A DNA stretch of 64,000 bases, from the NCBI RefSeq assembly GCF_002157355.1, contig NZ_LYMK01000034.1, positions 18,183 through 82,182 on the forward strand. The letters are read 5' to 3'. The position numbers and the translations under genes are program-made. Positions 33,063 to 41,387 of this stretch are shown here, piece by piece (within the stretch, counting starts at the first letter, position 1; every line of letters starts with the position of its first letter). The notes under the pieces were generated by a model that saw only the letters and a program-made list of their open reading frames with translations, did no database searches and was not told the DNA's origin. This stretch comes from Variovorax sp. JS1663 (lineage in GTDB: Bacteria > Pseudomonadota > Gammaproteobacteria > Burkholderiales > Burkholderiaceae_C).

Positions 33063-34370
33063 ATGGCCAGTATCACCGCGGCGTGGTCGCCGGTTCATTT
33101 TCATGGTGCCAAGATACCTGGCTTTCTTGCAAGCCGAATAGAGCGCTATTACCGGGAGCGCGTAAAGAAGACCTGGGGCGGCGGGCATATCATGCGCGGC
33201 AGAACACCGCCAGCCGATGCCTTGCACCTGTCCAGCAACGACTACTTGTCGATTGCCAGGCATCCAAAGATCATTTCAGCCATGGCGGACAGCGTCCACC
33301 AAAACGGCAACGGTGCGCTGATGTCAGGGATCTTTCTGCACGGAGCCTGTCCGCAGCTGCAGCTTGAAGATCGCCTTGCTTCATTCATGCATGCGGAGTC
33401 AGGCATTCTGTGTCAATCGGGATGGTGTGCCAACACCGGGCTCATACAGACGATTGCCAACGAGCAGACGCCGGTCTACGTGGACATACTGGCTCACAAT
33501 TCGTTGTGGGAAGGAATCCGCAGCGCGGGCGCCAAGCCTATTACTGTATTTCACAATGACCCGGAGCATCTGGAACGGCAAGTCCTGCGCTATGGGCCCG
33601 GCATCGTGTTGGTGGATTCCGTATACAGCACCAATGGCAGTATTTGTCCACTGCCGGAAATCGCTGAAATTTGCCATGCAGAGGGCTGCGTTTTGGTCGT
33701 GGATGAATCCCATTCGCTTGGCACCCACGGTCCGCATGGCGAAGGCCTGGTAGTTGCCTTGGGGCTCCTCGATCGCGTTCACTTCCGCACTGCCAGCTTG
33801 GCCAAGGCGTTCGCCGGACGAGCAGGATTCATTACTTGCTCACGGCAATTCAACGAGTACTTCAAATTCGAATCCAATCCAGCCATCTTCAGTTCCACGC
33901 TGCTACCTCATGAAGTCGCCGGACTGGATGCAACGCTGGAGGTGATTCGCCACGAAGATTGGCGGAGGGAACAATTGCACGCCAATGCAGAGATTTTAAG
34001 AAATAACCTGGAAGAGCTCGGCTACAACCTCAACGACAGCCAGAGTCAGATCATTTCACTGGAGGCGGGCACGGAACAACAAACCATCGTCTTGCGCGAT
34101 GCCTTGGAAGCGCGAGGAATTTTTGGTTCTGTCTTCTGCGCTCCTGCAACGCCGAAAAACCGGTCTTTGATGCGATTTTCGATCAACTCCGCGCTGACCG
34201 GGATGGATCTGGCGCGAATTATTCGTGCTTGCCGGGAAATTCGCAAGGAGGTTCGTCTTGACGATTGGCCCTCTTCGCGGCGCAAGCGTCAGCGCTTCGA
34301 TCATCTTCCAATTAAAGCCGCAGATGAATATAACAAACCAAATCCGTCACGCGCTGTGGCAATTGTCTGA
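33063..34370 (+). CDS. lqsA: Alpha-hydroxyketone autoinducer synthase (CqsA/LqsA/JqsA family)
   Basis: This 435-residue PLP enzyme belongs to the alpha-oxoamine synthase fold group. Visible features are the N-terminal LHLSSNDYLSIARHPKII, GIFLHGACPQLQLEDRLASF, GILCQSGWCANTGLIQTI, the PLP-aspartate segment VLVVDESHSLGTHGPHGEG and the Schiff-base lysine at about position 248 in TASLAKAFAGRAGF. The near-cognate enzymes KBL and BioF lack the CQSGWCANTGL-type segment that CqsA and LqsA carry. CqsA-type enzymes condense an acyl-CoA with SAM or 2-aminobutyrate to make CAI-1 or LAI-1-like hydroxyketones. GGGGGAAAT precedes the ATG. Its end overlaps the sensor kinase gene by 47 bases. The region is AT-richer than its surroundings. 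Confidence 0.9.
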   Translation: MASITAAWSPVHFHGAKIPGFLASRIERYYRERVKKTWGGGHIMRGRTPPADALHLSSNDYLSIARHPKIISAMADSVHQNGNGALMSGIFLHGACPQLQLEDRLASFMHAESGILCQSGWCANTGLIQTIANEQTPVYVDILAHNSLWEGIRSAGAKPITVFHNDPEHLERQVLRYGPGIVLVDSVYSTNGSICPLPEIAEICHAEGCVLVVDESHSLGTHGPHGEGLVVALGLLDRVHFRTASLAKAFAGRAGFITCSRQFNEYFKFESNPAIFSSTLLPHEVAGLDATLEVIRHEDWRREQLHANAEILRNNLEELGYNLNDSQSQIISLEAGTEQQTIVLRDALEARGIFGSVFCAPATPKNRSLMRFSINSALTGMDLARIIRACREIRKEVRLDDWPSSRRKRQRFDHLPIKAADEYNKPNPSRAVAIV

Positions 34371-35640
34371 TCGGGCGCGCCGCAATGCGGAATACTTCGA
34401 GCGCCGTCGCACGGCGTTTGCAGTGGTGGCAATCGTCGGGTTTCCGCTTTACTATTTCATCTGGAATGATCTTTTCCCGCAATCCTATGAGAATCTTCCA
34501 TTGCGGCTAATTGGCAGTGCACTTTTTTTACCCATAGTTTTCGAGCGTCACTGGCAGTCTCGGTTCAAAAAGATCTGGGCCGCGTACTGGTATCTGGCCC
34601 TGCTCTACGCGCTGCCGTTTTTCTTCACCTTGATGCTCTTCAAGAACAACAGCTCGGCGGTGTGGCTCGAATCGACACTGATCGCTGTGTTCGTCATGGT
34701 GCTGTTGCTTGACTGGGTCACTTTGATAGTCCATTGCGTCGTCGGCGTGGGGCTGGCCTGGCTGGCTTACTCACTCACGACGGCAGCACCCCGCCTCGAA
34801 GCCGTGACTTTGGTTCATTTGCCGATTTTTTTCTTCGCCATTGTCATCGGAACGCTCGCGAACTATGTCGCTGAACTTGTACGCCTCGAGCAGGAGCGCG
34901 CCATGCTCGCGACAGCCGGCAGCATCGCCCATGAATTGCGCACTCCGCTGTTGGGAATCCGGAGCGGTGCCGCCGGCCTGCGAAACTATTTGCCGACCTT
35001 GTTGACTGCCTACCAATTGGCTCGTGAAAACGCGTTGCCAGTCGCCGCGATAAGAAAACCACATCTGGAAGCCATCAAGGGTGTGCTCGAGCGCATCGAG
35101 GCGGAGGCCAACTATTCAAACGCGATCATCAATATGCTGATCACGAATGTTCGCTTGTCCAGGCCCGGTCACCAGGACCTGTCGCCCTGCTCCATGATGA
35201 ACTGTATCCACATCGCGCTCGAGCGCTATCCTTTTTCAGCGGACGAAAAATCCAAGGTGTCATTCGTCACCGGCGCCGATTTCACCTTCAATGGCGTGGA
35301 ATTACTGATGGTCCATGTCGTATTCAACCTTCTGAAAAACTCCTTGCACCACATTGCAAAGGTCGACAAAGGGCAAATTTACATTCACACCGAAAGATCT
35401 CCACAAGGCAATCTGCTCGTTTTTCGAGATACTGCGGCCGGCATTTCTAACGAGGTGTTGCCGCATATTTTCAAGCGCTTTTACTCGTCGTCCACAGCCG
35501 GCGACAATATTGTCGGCTCAGGAATCGGGTTGGCCTTTTGCAGCGATGTTGTTCGAGCATTTGGCGGCACCATCGACTGCTCTTCGGTATACGGTGAATT
35601 CTGCGAATTCAGTTTGAAGTTTCCAGTGATCGAATTATGA
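34324..35640 (+). CDS. lqsS: Membrane-bound quorum-sensing histidine kinase (LqsS/CqsS/JqsS type)
   Basis: The 438-residue kinase has about six membrane helices in residues 29-182 (FAVVAIVGFPLYYFIW, IWAAYWYLALLYALPFFF, STLIAVFVMVLLLDWVTLIV, LVHLPIFFFAIVIGTLANYV). This is the sensor layout of CqsS and LqsS. The phospho-acceptor is His203 in SIAHELRTPLLGI, close to LqsS His200 as I recall it. ATPase boxes follow: FNLLKNSLHHIAKV, FRDTAAGISNEVLPHIFKRF and GSGIGLAFCSDVV. There is no attached receiver domain, unlike Vibrio CqsS. It should detect the hydroxyketone made by the upstream enzyme. The ATG at 34324 lies inside the synthase gene, and its stop overlaps the response regulator start. Confidence 0.88.
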   Translation: MNITNQIRHALWQLSDRARRNAEYFERRRTAFAVVAIVGFPLYYFIWNDLFPQSYENLPLRLIGSALFLPIVFERHWQSRFKKIWAAYWYLALLYALPFFFTLMLFKNNSSAVWLESTLIAVFVMVLLLDWVTLIVHCVVGVGLAWLAYSLTTAAPRLEAVTLVHLPIFFFAIVIGTLANYVAELVRLEQERAMLATAGSIAHELRTPLLGIRSGAAGLRNYLPTLLTAYQLARENALPVAAIRKPHLEAIKGVLERIEAEANYSNAIINMLITNVRLSRPGHQDLSPCSMMNCIHIALERYPFSADEKSKVSFVTGADFTFNGVELLMVHVVFNLLKNSLHHIAKVDKGQIYIHTERSPQGNLLVFRDTAAGISNEVLPHIFKRFYSSSTAGDNIVGSGIGLAFCSDVVRAFGGTIDCSSVYGEFCEFSLKFPVIEL

Positions 35641-36659
35641 ACAGATCCAAAATTCAGCCTTTCTTTTTTCCAACAACAGTGGCATTTGTTGATGACAGCA
35701 ATGATTTTCTCGTCAACCTGAGCCTGCAACTTGATCCATCGCTGGCTTTTCGGTTATTTCAATCCGCAACCGAAGCCTTGACCATGCTGAACAGCAGCAA
35801 ACTGGAAGCGATCCCTCTGGTCAACAAGCTTTTCTCGCTCTACCAAGGACGGGATGAAGCCGATCATGGGCGTCAGGTCATCGATATCAGCCTGGGCATG
35901 ATTCACCGCAAGCTGCACAACGAACGGCGCTTTGACCAGATATCGGTGGTGGTGGTCGACTACGATATGCCCCGAATGAACGGCGTGGAATTTTGTCGCC
36001 AGATTCAAAATCCATTGATAAGAAAAATCCTGCTTACCGGCAAGGCCAACGAGCGAATCGCCGTTGAGGCCTTCAATGAAGGACTCATCGACCGTTTCAT
36101 CCGCAAGCAGGAACCGGATGCGATCGAAACCCTCAATCGTGCAATCCAGGAAATACAGCCTCGCTATTTCGAGCAGATGCAAAGAATGCTGTCCGATTCA
36201 TTGTCGGTAGGATCGCACAGATTTCTTAAAGACCAGAATTTCGCAGCATGCTTCAAGGAATTGATCAAGCGATTCAATATCGTCGAATATTATTTGGCAT
36301 GCGCGCCGGACGGCATGCTGATGGTCGACGCCACCGGTGCATCCTATCTCCTGATCGTTCAGAGCGAAGATCAATTTCAGGCGACGCACGAAATTGCCTA
36401 CGATCAATTGGCGCCCCCAGAACTGCTCAAGATCCTGCGCAGCGGCGAGGTGGTTCCGTATTTCTGGAAAACCCAGGGAATCTACTCGCCGATCTACCAG
36501 GACTGGCGCAGCTACCTTCACCCTGCGACCCGGATCGAGGGAACCGAGTGGTATGCCTACACCGTGGTGAAAGAGCCCGAAGGCTTCAATCTCAAGCACG
36601 TGCTCTTCTACGCGGACTACCTGGAACGCCTGGACGCCCGGACACTTGACGGCGCTTAG
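35637..36659 (+). CDS. lqsR: LqsR-type response regulator without DNA-binding domain
   Basis: This 340-residue protein begins with a receiver domain: FVDDSNDFLVNLSLQLDP supplies the acidic pair, VVVVDYDMPRMNG supplies the phospho-acceptor Asp108, and KILLTGKANERIAVEAFNEG supplies the Thr and following segment. A 50-residue insertion (about 45-95) pushes the acceptor to 108, as in Legionella LqsR. The C-terminal half (NIVEYYLACAPDGMLMVDAT, WYAYTVVKEPEGFNLKHVLF) has no helix-turn-helix, so output is not direct DNA binding, again like LqsR. ATGA coupling with the kinase gene shows they work together. The downstream gap to otsB is 107 bases. Confidence 0.85.
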   Translation: MNRSKIQPFFFPTTVAFVDDSNDFLVNLSLQLDPSLAFRLFQSATEALTMLNSSKLEAIPLVNKLFSLYQGRDEADHGRQVIDISLGMIHRKLHNERRFDQISVVVVDYDMPRMNGVEFCRQIQNPLIRKILLTGKANERIAVEAFNEGLIDRFIRKQEPDAIETLNRAIQEIQPRYFEQMQRMLSDSLSVGSHRFLKDQNFAACFKELIKRFNIVEYYLACAPDGMLMVDATGASYLLIVQSEDQFQATHEIAYDQLAPPELLKILRSGEVVPYFWKTQGIYSPIYQDWRSYLHPATRIEGTEWYAYTVVKEPEGFNLKHVLFYADYLERLDARTLDGA

Positions 36660-36766
36660 ACCAGCGCCCCCTGGGCCGGCGTGAACACATGCCGGCACCC
36701 GCGTTCACCTAGAGACAAAAACCGATTGACGGCATCGGCCGACGCGGCGCCGAAGCCGACTCTGCT

Positions 36767-37540
36767 ATGGTTTTCCCCATGCAGACGCCCCCCAGCCTCA
36801 CGCGCGACGCTGCGCTCTTCCTCGACTTCGACGGCACCCTGGTGGGGATCGCCGACACGCCAGAGGCGATCGAGGTGCCCAGTGCACTGGTGCCTTTGCT
36901 CAGCGACCTGCGCGACCTGCTGGGCGGCGCGCTGGCGGTGGTGTCCGGCCGGCAGATCGACGTGCTGGACCGCTTCCTCGCCCCGCTGCGCCTTCCGGCC
37001 GCCGGGGAGCATGGCGTGCAGCGGCGCGACGCCGAAGGCCGGATACAGGAGCAGCGCCCGCCCGACCTGCAGGAGGTGCTGGACACGGCCAACGAGTTGG
37101 CCCGCGTCTATGAAGGCCTGCTGGTAGAGCGCAAGCACGCGGCGATCGCCCTGCACTACCGGCTCGCGCCCCAGCTCGAGGCGGTGTGCCGCGACGCGCT
37201 GATGCGCACCATCGCCGACCAGCCGCAGTTGGAGCTGATGCATGGCAAGTTCGTGTTCGAGGTCAAGCCGGCCGGCATCAACAAGGGGATCGCGATCGAC
37301 GCCTTCCTGCGGGAGGCGCCCTTCGTCGGCCGCACGCCGGTTTTCGCCGGCGACGACACGACCGACGAGAGCGGCTTCGCGGTGGTGCAGCCGCGCGGCG
37401 GCGTGGCGATCAAGGTCGGTTCCGGACCCAGCTTGGCGCTGCACCGGCTCGATTCCCCGCGCGCCGTGTTCGAATGGCTGGTAGAGGCACGCAAAGTGCT
37501 GGCCGATTCGCCATCCACGCCCGGAGGAAAACCCGCATGA
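36767..37540 (+). CDS. otsB: Trehalose-6-phosphate phosphatase
   Basis: This 257-residue HAD-superfamily phosphatase has motif I in ALFLDFDGTLVGIADTPEAI, motif II in LAVVSGRQIDVLDRF and motif IV in PVFAGDDTTDESGFAVV. The phosphatase-cap region reads AAGEHGVQRRDAEGRIQEQR and VFEVKPAGINKGIAIDAF. It removes phosphate from trehalose-6-P made by OtsA. The ATG at 36767 or at 36779 may be used. The end overlaps the GH15 gene by ATGA. The next two genes complete a trehalose module. Confidence 0.95.
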   Translation: MVFPMQTPPSLTRDAALFLDFDGTLVGIADTPEAIEVPSALVPLLSDLRDLLGGALAVVSGRQIDVLDRFLAPLRLPAAGEHGVQRRDAEGRIQEQRPPDLQEVLDTANELARVYEGLLVERKHAAIALHYRLAPQLEAVCRDALMRTIADQPQLELMHGKFVFEVKPAGINKGIAIDAFLREAPFVGRTPVFAGDDTTDESGFAVVQPRGGVAIKVGSGPSLALHRLDSPRAVFEWLVEARKVLADSPSTPGGKPA

Positions 37541-39480
37541 CGAAGAACCCCCAAGAGGTCAGGCCGCAGGAGGAAGAACAGCAGCAGGAAAGCCGCGCCG
37601 GCGAATCGATCGCCGCCGCGGCCGGCGCGAGCGACAAGCCGGCTGCCGATCCCGACGCTGTGACGCAGCCCGCCGCGCGGCGCGGCTTCGCGCCGCCGGC
37701 CGAGGCCTCCCTCGACGTGGGCGTGATCGGCAACTGTGCCTACAGCGCCCTGATCGACTCGCGCGCCCGCGTGGTCTGGTGCTGCCTGCCGCGCTTCGAC
37801 GGCGATCCGGTGTTCAATGCCCTGCTGCACCCGGGCGAGGACGCCAGCGCCTGGGCCATCGATATCGAGGACTTCGCCTCCAGCAAGCAGTGGTACGAGC
37901 CCAACACGGCCGTGCTGCGCACCCAGCTCTTCGACAGCGCCGGCCAGGGGGTGGAGATCACCGACTTCGCGCCGCGCTTCTACAGCCGCTCGCGCTACTT
38001 CCGCCCACTCACCATCGTGCGGCGGGTGAAGCCGATCCAGGGCACGCCGCGCGTGCGCATCTCGCTCGCGCCGCGCTTCCAATGGGGCAGCGCGCCGCCG
38101 CAGATCACGCGCGGCAGCAACCACATCCGCTATGTGGGGCCGGACTTCGCCCTGCGGCTGAACACCGACGCGCCGGTCTCGCACGTGCTGTCGAGGCAGC
38201 CCTTCGTCCTCTCGCGCGAGCACAACTTCGTGCTCGGCGCCGACGAGACGCTGATGGACGGCATCGCCGACACCGCGCGTCACTTCGAGCAGGAGACCAT
38301 CGCCTACTGGCGCACCTGGAGCAAGCGCCTGGCCATTCCCTTCGAATGGCAGGACGCGGTGATCCGCGCCGCGATCACGCTGAAGCTCTCGCTCTACGAG
38401 GACACTGGCGCGATCGTCGCCGCCATGACCACCAGCATCCCCGAGGCGCCAGGCAGCCAGCGCAACTGGGACTACCGCTACTGCTGGCTGCGCGATGCCT
38501 TCTTCGTGGTGCGCGCGCTCAACAGCCTGTCCGAGGTCGGCACCATGGAGGATTACCTGCGCTGGCTCGGCAACGTGGTGATCGGCTCGCACGGCGAGCA
38601 CATCCAGCCGCTGTACGGCATCGGCCTGGAGCGCGAGCTGCCCGAGTCCTTCGTGGAAGGGCTGGGCGGCTACCGCGGCATGGGCCCGGTGCGGGTGGGC
38701 AACCAGGCGCAGGAGCATTTCCAGCACGACGTCTACGGCAACATCGTGCTGGGCGCCTCGCAGGCCTTTCACGACCACCGCCTGCTCAGCCGCGGCGGCG
38801 TGGCCGAGTTTCCGCACCTGGAGGCGGTGGGCGAGCAGGCGATCCGCGTCTACGGCACGCCCGACGCCGGCATGTGGGAGCTGCGCACGCGCGCCCGCGT
38901 GCACACCAGTTCGGCCCTGATGAGCTGGGCCGCATGCGACCGGATCGCGAAGGTGGCGCGCGCGCTCGGGCTGCCGGAGCGCGCGGCCTACTGGCACGGC
39001 CATTCCTCGCGCATGCGCGAGGAGATCCTCACCAAGTCCTGGTGCGAGGAGCGCCAGGCCTTCGCCGAGAGCTTCGGCGGCCACGAGCTGGACGCCAGCG
39101 TCCTGCTGATGGTGGAGGTCGGGCTGATCGAAGCGCGCGACCCGCGCTTCATCTCCACCGTCGAGGCGATGGAGAAGTCGCTGTGCGACGGCCCCTACAT
39201 GCGCCGCTACGAGGCGGCCGACGACTTCGGCAAGCCCGAGACCGCCTTCAACATCTGCACCTTCTGGCGCATCGACGCCCTGGCCAAGATCGGCCGCAAG
39301 GCCGAGGCACGCCAGATCTTCGAGACCATGCTGGCGGCGCGCAATCCGCTGGGCCTGCTGTCGGAGGACACCCATCCGGTCACGGGCGAGATGTGGGGCA
39401 ACTTCCCGCAGACCTACTCCATGGTCGGCATCATCAACGCGGCCGTGCGCCTGTCGGCGCCGTGGGACTCGTGCATCTGA
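37537..39480 (+). CDS. Glycoside hydrolase family 15 protein (trehalase/glucoamylase-like)
   Basis: This 647-residue protein starts with a charged low-complexity region (residues 1-55, rich in E, Q and A). A N-terminal beta-sandwich follows (GVIGNCAYSALIDSRARVVW, PRFDGDPVFNALLHPGED). An (alpha/alpha)6 barrel with the GH15 motifs comes next: QRNWDYRYCWLRDAFFVVRA near residue 310 and a C-terminal DDFGKPETAFNICTFWRIDA. One acid in the NWDYRYCWLRD segment and the glutamate in the KPETAF region are the likely catalytic pair. GH15 enzymes include glucoamylases and trehalases. Its position between otsB and otsA suggests a trehalose- or alpha-glucan-linked role. Coupled to otsB by ATGA. Confidence 0.88.
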   Translation: MTKNPQEVRPQEEEQQQESRAGESIAAAAGASDKPAADPDAVTQPAARRGFAPPAEASLDVGVIGNCAYSALIDSRARVVWCCLPRFDGDPVFNALLHPGEDASAWAIDIEDFASSKQWYEPNTAVLRTQLFDSAGQGVEITDFAPRFYSRSRYFRPLTIVRRVKPIQGTPRVRISLAPRFQWGSAPPQITRGSNHIRYVGPDFALRLNTDAPVSHVLSRQPFVLSREHNFVLGADETLMDGIADTARHFEQETIAYWRTWSKRLAIPFEWQDAVIRAAITLKLSLYEDTGAIVAAMTTSIPEAPGSQRNWDYRYCWLRDAFFVVRALNSLSEVGTMEDYLRWLGNVVIGSHGEHIQPLYGIGLERELPESFVEGLGGYRGMGPVRVGNQAQEHFQHDVYGNIVLGASQAFHDHRLLSRGGVAEFPHLEAVGEQAIRVYGTPDAGMWELRTRARVHTSSALMSWAACDRIAKVARALGLPERAAYWHGHSSRMREEILTKSWCEERQAFAESFGGHELDASVLLMVEVGLIEARDPRFISTVEAMEKSLCDGPYMRRYEAADDFGKPETAFNICTFWRIDALAKIGRKAEARQIFETMLAARNPLGLLSEDTHPVTGEMWGNFPQTYSMVGIINAAVRLSAPWDSCI

Positions 39481-39505
39481 GCGCGGCCGGACCATCAAGG
39501 AGCTC

Positions 39506-40891
39506 ATGAGTCGTCTCGTCGTCATCTCCAACCGCATCGCCGATCCCCGCAAACCCGCCGCCGGCGGCCTGGCCGTCGCCCTCGGCGAAAGCCTGCAGCA
39601 GACCGGCGGCCTCTGGTTCGGCTGGAGCGGCAACATCGTCGAGGACGGCCCCACCGGCGAAGGCGAGCTGCGCATCCAGCAGGCCGGCAAAACCACGCTG
39701 GCCACCATCGACCTCAGCCGCGAGGACCACGACAGCTACTACCTGGGCTACAGCAACGACGTGCTGTGGCCGGTGTTCCACGACCGGCTCGACCTGGCGA
39801 ATTTCGACGCCGGCTTCATCGGCGGCTACCGCCGGGTGAACCAGCTCTTCGCGCGCAAGCTGCTGCCGCTCCTGAAGCCGGACGACATCATCTGGGTGCA
39901 CGACTACCACCTGATTCCGCTGGCCGCCGAGCTGCGCGGCATGGGCTGCCGGCAGCGCATCGGATTCTTCCTGCACATCCCACTGCCGCCGCACATCATC
40001 ATGGCGGCCATCCCGCAGCACGAGTGGCTGATGCGCTCGCTGTTCGCCTACGACCTGATCGGCTTCCAGGCCCAGCAGGACGTGCAGCATTTCGAGCAGT
40101 ACGTGCGCAACGAGGCCAACGGCGAGGCCAAGGGGCAGAACCTGTACCGCGCCTATGGCCAGACGGTGCGCTGCGACGCCTTCCCGATCGGCATCGACGT
40201 CGACGAGTTCGCCGCGCTCACCCATGCCAAGGACTCGCGCGAGATGTTCGAGACCATGCGGCGCGAGTACTCGAGCCGTCGGCTGCTGCTGGGCATCGAC
40301 CGGCTCGACTACTCCAAGGGCATCCCGAACCGGGTGCGCTCCTTCCGCGAGCTGCTGGCCAACTACCCCGAAAACCGCCGCAGCGCGACGCTGATCCAGA
40401 TCGCCTCGCCCACCCGCGAGACGGTGGACGCCTATGCCGACATCCGGCGTGAGCTCGAGTCGCTGTGCGGCGCCATCAACGGCGACTACGGCGAGCTCGA
40501 CTGGATGCCGGTGCGCTACATCCACCGCATGGTCGCGCGCAAGCGCGTGCCGGGCCTGTGCCGGGCCGCGGCGGTCGGGCTGGTGACGCCGCTGCGCGAC
40601 GGCATGAACCTGGTGGCCAAGGAATACATCGCGGCGCAGGACCCGGCCGATCCGGGCGTGCTCGTGCTGTCGCGCTTCGCCGGCGCCGCCGAGCAGCTGA
40701 AGGAAGCGCTGCTGGTCAATCCCTACGACACGCACGGCACCGCGGAGACCGTGCAGCAGGCGCTGCAGATGCCGCTGGAGGAGCGGCGCGAGCGCCACCA
40801 GAAGCTGCTGTCGCGCATCCGCGACCAGGACGTGCACTGGTGGCGGCGCAGCTTCCTCGACGCGTTGCGGGCAGCCGAGAGTGTGCGTTAG
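39506..40891 (+). CDS. otsA: Alpha,alpha-trehalose-phosphate synthase (UDP-forming)
   Basis: This 461-residue GT20 enzyme makes trehalose-6-phosphate from a nucleotide-glucose and glucose-6-phosphate. It starts RLVVISNRIADPRKPAAGGL (donor loop). It also has VHDYHLIPLAAELRGMG, IGFFLHIPLPP, GIDRLDYSKGIPNRVRSF and RDGMNLVAKEYIAAQ, all family hallmarks. Ribosome site AAGGAG precedes the ATG at 39506. It forms an operon with otsB and the GH15 gene. Its end overlaps the convergent cupin-like gene by 4 bases. Trehalose here would serve as an osmoprotectant. Confidence 0.97.
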   Translation: MSRLVVISNRIADPRKPAAGGLAVALGESLQQTGGLWFGWSGNIVEDGPTGEGELRIQQAGKTTLATIDLSREDHDSYYLGYSNDVLWPVFHDRLDLANFDAGFIGGYRRVNQLFARKLLPLLKPDDIIWVHDYHLIPLAAELRGMGCRQRIGFFLHIPLPPHIIMAAIPQHEWLMRSLFAYDLIGFQAQQDVQHFEQYVRNEANGEAKGQNLYRAYGQTVRCDAFPIGIDVDEFAALTHAKDSREMFETMRREYSSRRLLLGIDRLDYSKGIPNRVRSFRELLANYPENRRSATLIQIASPTRETVDAYADIRRELESLCGAINGDYGELDWMPVRYIHRMVARKRVPGLCRAAAVGLVTPLRDGMNLVAKEYIAAQDPADPGVLVLSRFAGAAEQLKEALLVNPYDTHGTAETVQQALQMPLEERRERHQKLLSRIRDQDVHWWRRSFLDALRAAESVR

Positions 40892-41208
40892 GACGGCAGG
40901 AGCAGTTGGACCAGCCGCGCGACGCGGGATCCGCGCGGCCGGACCTCGTGCATCGCCCGCGGGATGCCCTGCACCCGCGCCGCGGTCCGGGCGCTGACCT
41001 CGATCCAGCCACCCCGGCCGGCCTCGAAGACCTCGCCCTCCTGGAACTCGTTCTTCACGCTGAACACGGTCTCGCCGAACCAGGACGGCGGGGACACGAC
41101 GCTGACGCGGCCCTCCAGGACCAACAGCAAGGCGTCGGCATCGACGGCCACGCGAAGCGATTGGCCGGGGAGGAGTTGCGTAACGGAAGGGAGATCGCGG
41201 GTGTTCAT
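40888..41208 (-). CDS. Small cupin-like protein, DUF2917-like
   Basis: The 106-residue product has a compact beta-rich sequence: QLLPGQSLRVAVDADALLLV, EGRVSVVSPPSWFGETVF, EGEVFEAGRGGWIEVSA. By eye it has the same strand pattern as the DUF2917 protein at 26185-26505, including a GRVSVV turn in place of GRVWVT. It has no signal peptide. It diverges from the MocR-type regulator gene, and the 179-base gap holds a direct repeat likely used by that regulator. The start at 41208 has a weak AAGG site. Function unknown. Confidence 0.55.
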   Translation of the reverse strand: MNTRDLPSVTQLLPGQSLRVAVDADALLLVLEGRVSVVSPPSWFGETVFSVKNEFQEGEVFEAGRGGWIEVSARTAARVQGIPRAMHEVRPRGSRVARLVQLLLPS

Positions 41209-41315
41209 GGCAGGCCTTGGAAGTGGTGGATGGGTGAATGAATCGTAGGGAAGGTGGTGCTCAAAAAACAGGCACAACAAAGGGGTATCGCAGCCACAAC
41301 AGCCTGGCGCGGAAG

Positions 41316-41354
41316 GCATCTGTTACGGCTGTTTTTCACTGAACTGCATCTGTT
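41316..41354. promoter_or_regulatory. Direct repeat GCATCTGTT upstream of the MocR gene
   Basis: Two copies of GCATCTGTT start at 41316 and 41346, 30 bases apart (about three helical turns), in the gap between the cupin-like gene and the MocR gene. MocR-family regulators often bind direct repeats in such divergent promoters, so this is a candidate operator; a related ACAACAG lies upstream on the same stretch. Confidence 0.45.
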
Positions 41355-41387
41355 GCCGCCGGCACCTTTTTGCAGGAGCATCCAGGC

